From an uncultured Bacteroidales bacterium (GTDB lineage: Bacteria; Bacteroidota; Bacteroidia; Bacteroidales; Paludibacteraceae): DNA of 9,787 bases. Both the position numbers and the translations under genes were made by a program. Below the pieces are notes generated by a model. It was not told where the DNA came from, searched no databases, and saw nothing but the letters and a program-made list of their open reading frames with translations. This document shows, piece by piece, positions 4,797-9,787 of this stretch (position 1 is its first letter; each line of letters opens with the position of its first letter). The DNA lies in the NCBI GenBank assembly GCA_937901025.1, contig CALCGR010000014.1, forward strand, positions 1 to 9,787, read 5' to 3'.

Positions 4797-7550
4797 ATGA
4801 AAGTAAATCTATTTGCCTTCCAAGACCGCGCATTAACTCAATTACGAGATAATTGTGCCAGTGCTCAAAGTGAATTCCATCGCAATGGAAATCCGCAGGT
4901 TATTTCTTTTACCGCCCCAACCGGTGCCGGTAAAACGGTTATCATGTCTTCGCTTATCGAGACTATATTAAACGGTTCTGACCACTATGTAGAACAACCT
5001 GAATCAATATTCGTTTGGCTGAGTGATTCGCCTCAATTAAACCAGCAATCACGAGATAAGATAGAAACGCTATCTGATAAAATTCGTATTGGTCAAAATG
5101 TGACTATTACCGAAGATTCATTTGACCAAGAATTTTTGGAAGAAGGAAACATATACTATCTTAACACTCAAAAATTGAGTTCCTCCAGCAATCTTACAAA
5201 GCACTCGGATTCTAGACAGTTTACAATTTGGGAAACACTTTCCAATACCATTTGCGAAAAAGCCGGTAAGTTGTATTTTATTATTGATGAGGCTCACCGA
5301 GGTATGCGAGGAAAAGAAGCGGGAAAAGCTACATCTATCATGCAGAAGTTCATTTTGGGTAGCCCGTCGGATAATTTGCCTGCTGCTCCCGTTGTAATCG
5401 GTATGTCCGCGACCATTGAGCGTTTTAACCAACTGGTAAAGAACTCTACATCTATCATTCGTCCCGTTCGAGTGACACCCAAAGAAGTGCGCGATTCCGG
5501 TCTCCTAAAAGATAGGATCATTATTACATACTCCGCCAATACGGACGAGCAAAAAGATTTAGCGGTCTTAGAAGCTGCTACTGAAGAATGGGTAAATAAG
5601 TGCCGCCACTGGGATGCCTATTGTCGCGAGCAACACCACGGAATGGTTAATCCAATTTTCATTGTTCAAGTCCTTAATGGTAATACAAGCGAACTTTCCG
5701 CAACCGATTTGGACGAATGCCTACAGCATATTGAGCAACGTTGTGGGAAACATTTTACTGAGGGCGAAGTCGTTCACGCTTTTGGCGAGGGAACAGGAAC
5801 ACTCACCATTAATGGTCTACCGGTCCCCTATGAAGAACCCTCGCGTATTTCTGATAATAAGAATATAAGCATTGTCTTCTTTAAAGAAACGCTATCTACC
5901 GGCTGGGACTGCCCTCGCGCAGAAACGATGATGTCGTTCCGACACTATTCGGATGCTACTGCCATTGCACAACTGTTAGGGCGTATGGTTCGAACACCAA
6001 TGCAGAAACACATCCTAATAGACGATATACTCAACGATGTACGCCTCTTCTTGCCTCATTTTGACGCCGATAAGGTAGATTCTATTGTTGATGAATTGCA
6101 AAACACGGAGGGTGGAGAATTGCCGACTGATATTGTTGAGGATGATTTTGAGCATGGATCTTACACGATACTAACCACCAAACCGGTTCGACACAAAACG
6201 ATTAATTATTCCGGTATGGGCGAATTATTTGATCAAACTCCGGATGATGGAATGCAACCATCCTCTATACCGGCGGTTCCGAAAGACCCGTACACGCCCT
6301 ACACCGGTAGTTCTCCTAAAACGCAACCTGTTCAAAAAACGCCGAGTGCTAGCATTACCCCAATCGCGGAAGAACCAATTTTAGACCTTGAGGATGGTAT
6401 CAATCGCCAAGAGATAGTAGATTTTATCAATAGTCAGGCACTTCGTACTTATAATATACGCACATTCCAGATGAATGACTATCTAAAATCATTATACAAA
6501 CTATCAAACTTCTTACTGACCTCCGGCTTAGATGTACATGCTCGGGAAATAGTGCTTGACGAGATAGTGGCAATGATACATTCATTCATCCTTAATTTGC
6601 AGAACGTAGGGAAATATGCTTCTGCAAAGGAAAAGGTGATGAAGTTTGAAATGCTTTCTAAGGTCTATGACGCTTTTGGAGAAGAAATAGTCAATAAAGC
6701 TATCAAGGACCTTTATTCCGAGTCCTCTGTTGATTTAGATAGACAACTCAGAAGTGCCGAAAAGATATTAGGTGATGGCGGTGTTTGTGCTGCTTATGGT
6801 AAAAAATATGGTGATATTGACGATTTTGATACCTTTAAAGTAGATCTTATCCTTTTTGCCAGTGATCCGGAAGCGCTCAAGGCGTTGCATAGTTTTTCCA
6901 AAGAGAGATATTTCCAACTGAATGATAAATTCCGTCTCAGTATAAACTCGTTATCTGATGAATTAAAGACTAAGTATAGAGATATTGTTCGTGATAGTGC
7001 AGAGGTAACAGATGTACCATTTTTCCTTAGCGAAAACATTTCTGTGCATACGGACTCTGATGGCATAGATTATAAGAGCCATCTGTATGTGGCAGATGAG
7101 ACGGGAACGGCTAAAATCAAACTAAACGGATGGGAACAAAAGGTGATTGCAGAAGAAGAAAAACGCCCGGATTTTCGCACTTGGTATCGCAATCCGAGTA
7201 AAGGTACGGGTGCTTTGACTTTAGTACACAACTACAAAGGGCTTAATAAACCTTTCTATCCCGACTTCTTGATTATTCGTAAATTGGATGGAGCATATGT
7301 TATTGATATTCTTGAGCCCCATGACTCAACTCGTGATGATAATGTCAGCAAGGCAAAAGCCCTTGCTAAATATGCGAGTCTCCATACATCTATTGGCAGG
7401 GCTCAATTGATAAGGATTGTGTCTACTGTAACCGGACAAGAACTCAAGCGCCTTGATTTCGCTGCACATAGTGAACTGCGGGAAAAAGTTCAATATATAA
7501 ACACTAATGAGGAATTGGATAACTTGTTTGTTCAATATGGTGAGGCATAA
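4797..7550 (+). CDS. res: Type III restriction enzyme Res subunit (SF2 helicase plus C-terminal nuclease)
   Basis: The 917-aa protein is the ATP-dependent cutting partner of Mod. SF2 helicase motifs appear in order: Walker A TAPTGAGKT (residues 39-47), DEAH (164-167), SAT (204-206), and motif VI QLLGRMVR (392-399) after the motif V-like TLSTGWDC. Residues about 470-540 are a Pro/Thr-rich linker. The C-terminus has a PD-(D/E)XK-like nuclease region: PDFLI (822-826) and DILEPH (837-842). The usual catalytic lysine after E-x is histidine here (E840-P-H842), which may typify this subfamily. The ATG is 1 nt after the mod stop, so the two are translationally coupled. ATP hydrolysis would drive communication between two head-to-head sites before cleavage, as in known Type III enzymes. 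The gene is full length without frameshift. Confidence 0.92.
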   Translation: MKVNLFAFQDRALTQLRDNCASAQSEFHRNGNPQVISFTAPTGAGKTVIMSSLIETILNGSDHYVEQPESIFVWLSDSPQLNQQSRDKIETLSDKIRIGQNVTITEDSFDQEFLEEGNIYYLNTQKLSSSSNLTKHSDSRQFTIWETLSNTICEKAGKLYFIIDEAHRGMRGKEAGKATSIMQKFILGSPSDNLPAAPVVIGMSATIERFNQLVKNSTSIIRPVRVTPKEVRDSGLLKDRIIITYSANTDEQKDLAVLEAATEEWVNKCRHWDAYCREQHHGMVNPIFIVQVLNGNTSELSATDLDECLQHIEQRCGKHFTEGEVVHAFGEGTGTLTINGLPVPYEEPSRISDNKNISIVFFKETLSTGWDCPRAETMMSFRHYSDATAIAQLLGRMVRTPMQKHILIDDILNDVRLFLPHFDADKVDSIVDELQNTEGGELPTDIVEDDFEHGSYTILTTKPVRHKTINYSGMGELFDQTPDDGMQPSSIPAVPKDPYTPYTGSSPKTQPVQKTPSASITPIAEEPILDLEDGINRQEIVDFINSQALRTYNIRTFQMNDYLKSLYKLSNFLLTSGLDVHAREIVLDEIVAMIHSFILNLQNVGKYASAKEKVMKFEMLSKVYDAFGEEIVNKAIKDLYSESSVDLDRQLRSAEKILGDGGVCAAYGKKYGDIDDFDTFKVDLILFASDPEALKALHSFSKERYFQLNDKFRLSINSLSDELKTKYRDIVRDSAEVTDVPFFLSENISVHTDSDGIDYKSHLYVADETGTAKIKLNGWEQKVIAEEEKRPDFRTWYRNPSKGTGALTLVHNYKGLNKPFYPDFLIIRKLDGAYVIDILEPHDSTRDDNVSKAKALAKYASLHTSIGRAQLIRIVSTVTGQELKRLDFAAHSELREKVQYINTNEELDNLFVQYGEA

Positions 7551-7596
7551 ATAACTTAAAAGCATTAACACCCTTATAAACCACTTTCTAACGATT

Positions 7597-7610
7597 CTGC
7601 TATATAGCAG
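7597..7610. repeat. 14-bp perfect palindrome after res
   Basis: CTGCTATATAGCAG is its own reverse complement and lies 46 bp after the res stop. No T-run follows, so an intrinsic terminator is not supported. It may be a binding site or a weak transcript-end hairpin. Confidence 0.35.
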
Positions 7611-7630
7611 CGACGCTTGTAATAATTAAT

Positions 7631-7644
7631 TAATCCCCCTTGCC
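7631..7644. repeat. 14-bp intergenic motif, copy 1
   Basis: TAATCCCCCTTGCC is found here and again, exactly, at 9619-9632. This copy spans the stop codon upstream of the Cys-rich frame and the TTG proposed as its start. Two exact copies in non-coding or boundary positions suggest a dispersed intergenic repeat. Confidence 0.45.
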
Positions 7645-7768
7645 CTGCCCACACCAACATATTGATTGCCCTTGTCCGAAAGACTGCCCGAATCATGGGC
7701 ACTGTTGCGCCTGTGTGGCGAACCATAGAGGAAAAGAGAAATTACCATATTGTTTAAGAAAGGAGTAA
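7640..7768 (+). CDS. Cysteine-rich 42-aa protein, putative metal-binding
   Basis: The frame opens after TAA at 7631-7633 and can start only at TTG 7640 among usual start codons. It ends at TAA 7766-7768. The 42 residues include eight Cys (3, 10, 12, 16, 22, 23, 25, 38) and five His, with the phrases CPCPKDCPNHGHCC, ACVANHRGK and LPYCLR. This matches the layout of a family of tiny Cys-rich bacterial proteins ending in LPYCLR (I believe the DUF6485 type). It probably binds zinc or an Fe-S cluster, but its function is unknown. No Shine-Dalgarno precedes the TTG, and the TTG lies in a repeated intergenic motif, so an N-terminally truncated remnant is possible. Its 3' end overlaps the Shine-Dalgarno of the next gene. 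Confidence 0.55.
   Translation: MPCPHQHIDCPCPKDCPNHGHCCACVANHRGKEKLPYCLRKE
7758..7765 (+). promoter_or_regulatory. Strong Shine-Dalgarno deciding the ATG at 7774
   Basis: GAAAGGAG ends 8 nt before ATG 7774. This is the clearest ribosome binding site in the window. It favours 7774 over the upstream in-frame TTG at 7750 and lies inside the last codons of the Cys-rich ORF. Confidence 0.7.
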
Positions 7769-7773
7769 AAATT

Positions 7774-8163
7774 ATGCCCAAAGAAACATTGCAAGAAATA
7801 ATAGAGCGTCAAAGCGCAGCCTTCTTGCAGTCTATTAAAGACTTAAGAGAAGAATTGGATATTATCAAATCTCAATACCCCAATATCAATGTTGAACGCG
7901 CGGAATTGGCTATTGACGAATATCAACGTTTAGTAACGTGTATGTATTTGTTTTATAAACATGCGAGAATACCGGAAGATCAATTAACATTCTTAAGTCC
8001 GGATCCTGAATATCTGACCTTAATGGAGGAAGGATATTTCAGGAGCAAAGCCTATTATGAATCTCACCCGGAACAACTCCCTAAAAATTTCCCGCTTTTC
8101 ACAAGGAGATACAAATATAACCCCTCCTCCCCCACCAACAAATTGCTTGCTCCAGCCAAGTAG
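7774..8163 (+). CDS. 129-aa protein of unknown function
   Basis: I do not recognise this protein. It is soluble, with no signal peptide or membrane span. Residues about 3-35 look like a charged amphipathic helix or short coiled coil (ETLQEIIERQSAAFLQSIKD). A second helical part (about 40-65) contains RAELAIDEYQRL. The C-terminal third is rich in Pro, Tyr and basic residues and probably extended. ATG 7774 is chosen over TTG 7750 because of the Shine-Dalgarno at 7758-7765. It starts 5 nt after the Cys-rich ORF, so the two are probably co-transcribed, possibly as a tail of the mod-res transcript since no promoter is evident in 7551-7639. A role beside the restriction system is speculation from position. 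Confidence 0.7.
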   Translation: MPKETLQEIIERQSAAFLQSIKDLREELDIIKSQYPNINVERAELAIDEYQRLVTCMYLFYKHARIPEDQLTFLSPDPEYLTLMEEGYFRSKAYYESHPEQLPKNFPLFTRRYKYNPSSPTNKLLAPAK

Positions 8164-8207
8164 TCTTGGGGCCAAAAATGAAAAATTGATTTTTTTTCGC
8201 TTTTTTA

Positions 8208-8239
8208 TTTGCACATATGAGAAAAAAGTAGTACCTTTG
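8208..8239 (+). promoter_or_regulatory. Bacteroidota-type promoter for the AAA ATPase gene
   Basis: TTTG (8208-8211), a 20-bp spacer and TACCTTTG (8232-8239) match the Bacteroidota consensus. The spacer shares ATATGAGAAAAAA exactly with the mod promoter, and both continue as CAG after the -7 box. Transcription would start near 8245, giving a leader of about 78 nt. Confidence 0.75.
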
Positions 8240-8251
8240 CAGCGTGAAAAC

Positions 8252-8281
8252 ACAAGTTTGTGTGAAACAAGTTTGTGTGAA
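8252..8281. repeat. Tandem 15-bp direct repeat in the ATPase leader
   Basis: ACAAGTTTGTGTGAA occurs at 8252-8266 and again at 8267-8281 without a gap. Each copy contains the inverted core ACAAGTTTGT (8252-8261 and 8267-8276). The repeats lie just after the predicted transcription start, a position suited to a repressor operator or an RNA element. Confidence 0.55.
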
Positions 8282-8322
8282 ATAAGAAAAATAAACATTA
8301 ACTAATTATATTTCATTGAATT

Positions 8323-9444
8323 ATGGAAAAACCATTCGTCTTTGGAAAGGCTGTTGGAAGTGCTAATTTTATTGGAAGAGAACAAGAACGTGAACGATTA
8401 AGAATGAATTTTACCCATGGGGTGAATACGATTCTAATGTCACCACGCCGTTGGGGAAAAACATCGATTGTTAAGCGTACCATCTCCGAAATTCAATCTT
8501 CACAGCTATTGGTAATATATATGGATATGTTTTCGTGCCGCGATGAATATGATTTTTGTAATAAGTTCGCTGCCGAGATTTTACGCGGTACCGACAATCG
8601 TTTCGAAGAATGGAAAAATATTGCCGGAGAATTTATCACGCGTCTAATGCCAAGGATTTCATATTCTCCGGATGGTATCAATGCAGTATCTGTATCTTTG
8701 GGGATTACACCAAAAACACATAAGCCCGAGGAGGTATATGCTTTGCCGGAACTGATTGCACAAAAAAAGAATTGCCATCTATTAATCTGTATAGACGAAT
8801 TCCAACAAGTTGGTGAGTTCCAAGACTCGTTGACGGTACAAAAACGTATGCGCGGCGTTTGGCAACACCAAGAGCATGTGTCTTATTGCTTATTTGGCAG
8901 TAAAAAGCATATGATGGAGAGTATATTCTTAGAGCGAAACTATCCGTTTTATAAGTTTGGGGATATCGTTCCGTTACATCCGATAGCCCTCTCTGATTGG
9001 ATACCCTATATCCAACGCGGTTTTGCTCTTGAGCATAAATCCATAAGCGAAACGATGGCTCAACAAATTTGTGAACGCGTGGGCTTACATCCGTCTTATA
9101 TTCAACAATATGCTTGGCTCACTTTAATCAATACGCGCGAAGAAGTAACAGAAGAGACATTGTCATTGGGTTTTGAAGAGTTACTAGAGGAAAACCATTC
9201 TCTATATACGGCTCAGACAGAGCACTTAACTACATTCCAGGTTAATTTCTTACGAGCGATAGCCGAAGGAGTGCATCAAGATTTTACTTCCGCAGAAAAT
9301 AGAGAAAACTATCATCTAGGATCTTATACTAATATTTCCAGGTTGAAAAGCGCATTACGTAACGCGGAGTTGATTGACATAACGGATGATGGTATCTATT
9401 TTGCCGATCCGGTTTTAGAAGTTTGGTTTAAGAGAAATTATTAA
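8323..9444 (+). CDS. AAA+ ATPase of the archaeal ATPase_2 type with C-terminal winged helix
   Basis: The 373-aa protein is a P-loop ATPase of the ATPase_2/COG1672 kind. The N-terminal NFIGREQERERL (15-26) is the region where such proteins read FxxRExE. Walker A is SPRRWGKTS (40-48) with the PRRxGKT form typical of the family. Walker B is LLICIDEF (153-160), and FGSKKHMM (191-198) sits at the sensor 1 position. The C-terminal 90 residues resemble a winged helix (FLRAIAEGVHQDF, then SYTNISRLKSALRNAELI) ending in FADPVLEVWFKR. There are no membrane segments. The family is common in Bacteroidota; substrates are mostly unknown, and some relatives act as NTP-driven switches. ATG 8323 gives the family-like start MEKPFVFGKAVG. 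It has its own promoter, so a link to restriction-modification rests only on neighbourhood and promoter similarity. Confidence 0.88.
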   Translation: MEKPFVFGKAVGSANFIGREQERERLRMNFTHGVNTILMSPRRWGKTSIVKRTISEIQSSQLLVIYMDMFSCRDEYDFCNKFAAEILRGTDNRFEEWKNIAGEFITRLMPRISYSPDGINAVSVSLGITPKTHKPEEVYALPELIAQKKNCHLLICIDEFQQVGEFQDSLTVQKRMRGVWQHQEHVSYCLFGSKKHMMESIFLERNYPFYKFGDIVPLHPIALSDWIPYIQRGFALEHKSISETMAQQICERVGLHPSYIQQYAWLTLINTREEVTEETLSLGFEELLEENHSLYTAQTEHLTTFQVNFLRAIAEGVHQDFTSAENRENYHLGSYTNISRLKSALRNAELIDITDDGIYFADPVLEVWFKRNY

Positions 9445-9486
9445 TAGCAAGAAGTTCCTCATCCTCACCGGGAAGGCGGGGATTAA

Positions 9487-9618
9487 GAAAGTAGTAAAAA
9501 TTTCTTTGCCATAAACATAGGCGTTCCGGAGGATCAAATCTGGAAACCTAAACAAGAGATTATTGATGAGTATATCGAGCAGACAGAACACGGAATTCGA
9601 CTGAAGGACATCCGATAG
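9487..9618 (+). pseudogene. 43-codon open stretch without start, possible gene remnant
   Basis: The frame between TAA 9484-9486 and TAG 9616-9618 encodes a plausible protein segment (NIGVPEDQIWKPKQEII, DEYIEQTEHGIRLKDIR) but has no ATG, GTG or TTG. Composition is protein-like with helical periodicity. It may be the C-terminal end of a decayed gene; no family is recognised. Confidence 0.3.
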
Positions 9619-9632
9619 TAATCCCCCTTGCC
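9619..9632. repeat. 14-bp intergenic motif, copy 2
   Basis: TAATCCCCCTTGCC, an exact second copy of 7631-7644. Here it follows the 43-codon open stretch and runs straight into a GC-rich hairpin, whereas copy 1 continues as CTGCCC. Confidence 0.45.
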
Positions 9633-9660
9633 GCGTGGCGCTCTTGCGCGGCAGTTTATT
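9629..9660 (+). terminator. GC-rich hairpin, possible terminator
   Basis: TGCCGCG (9629-9635) pairs with CGCGGCA (9647-9653) over an 11-nt loop, followed by GTTTATT. An alternative hairpin GCGC-TCTT-GCGC (9638-9649) competes with it. The T-tract is imperfect, so termination of the ATPase transcript here is only possible. Confidence 0.35.
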
Positions 9661-9711
9661 ACTTACCTGCGGTGCGCGTGGAATTTTTGTATAGATTTTT
9701 ATCGGATTTTT

Positions 9712-9724
9712 GCTCCGTAGGAGC
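9712..9724. repeat. Short hairpin GCTCC-GTA-GGAGC
   Basis: Five-bp arms (9712-9716 and 9720-9724) surround a 3-nt loop, with a T-run before and TTT after on the plus strand. It could end transcription weakly in either direction. Confidence 0.3.
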
Positions 9725-9787
9725 TTTCCCTCAATTGCTCATTCGATTTTCTTTTCGTCCTTACTAAGATTTTTTTAGCGTCGCGTC

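Larger units (their letters stand above)
9445..9787. other. 343-bp right end without a confident gene
   Basis: Apart from the 43-codon open stretch, this region holds the second 14-bp motif, two hairpins and T-rich sequence from 9683 on. A minus-strand frame entering at the right edge (9785-9699) is open for 28 codons and ends in TAA; it is too short to call. Nothing else is recognisable. Confidence 0.5.

Noticed and set aside
5118..5539. Minus-strand ORFs of 104 and 81 codons
   Set aside because: They lie wholly inside res opposite its conserved helicase motifs and show no domain of their own.
7750..7773. Upstream TTG start for the 129-aa gene
   Set aside because: The GAAAGGAG tract is correctly spaced for ATG 7774 and would lie inside the gene if TTG 7750 were used.
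8156..8197. Intrinsic terminator after the 129-aa gene
   Set aside because: The CCAAG/CTTGG stem is only 5 bp and the T-run begins about 20 nt later, too far for a normal terminator.
9699..9785. C-terminus of a minus-strand gene entering from the right edge
   Set aside because: Only 28 codons are visible, basic and low in complexity, and they overlap a hairpin; not enough to call a gene.

Overview
The window looks like an accessory region of a Bacteroidota (probably Bacteroidales) genome or of a mobile element living in one. The evidence is two matches to the Bacteroidota promoter pattern (TTTG, about 20 bp, then TAnnTTTG) at 2555-2586 and 8208-8239, mostly A-rich upstream regions in place of strong Shine-Dalgarno sequences, moderate-to-low GC, and genes of familiar Bacteroidota type. 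No rRNA, tRNA, CRISPR array or complete insertion sequence was seen.

Left arm (1-2392, all genes on the minus strand, reading leftwards): an HNH endonuclease (2392-1976), a 44-aa protein (1937-1803), an unrecognised 180-aa protein (1717-1175), an 85-aa protein with paired CxxC motifs (1173-916), and a replication-initiator-like protein that runs off the left edge (868-1). This resembles the replication module of a phage or plasmid. It carries two ordered repeat arrays. Four 11-bp tandem repeats (904-947) lie just upstream of the initiator gene. Three 14-bp palindromic repeats spaced exactly 21 bp (408-463) lie inside that gene, next to a very AT-rich tract and a 9-bp-stem hairpin. This is the layout expected of a replication origin placed in a linker-coding part of its own initiator gene, as in lambda O; that reading is an inference.

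Central regulatory gap (2393-2689): divergent promoter signals, a perfect 16-bp palindrome between them, and a leader of about 95 nt with small upstream ORFs and a 12-bp palindrome in front of the modification gene.

Right arm (2690-9444, plus strand): a complete two-subunit Type III restriction-modification system, the Mod N6-adenine methyltransferase (701 aa) and the Res helicase/endonuclease (917 aa), separated by 1 nt. Next come a cysteine-rich 42-codon ORF beginning at a TTG, a 129-aa protein of unknown function with a good Shine-Dalgarno, and a 373-aa archaeal-type AAA+ ATPase. The ATPase gene has its own promoter, 28/35 identical to that of mod. Mod would methylate the adenine of a short asymmetric site, and Res would translocate and cut unmodified DNA. 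Whether the two small genes and the ATPase belong to the same defence unit cannot be settled from one window.

Right end (9445-9787): no confident gene. It holds a 43-codon open stretch without a usual start, a copy of a 14-bp intergenic motif also present at 7631-7644, and two hairpins.
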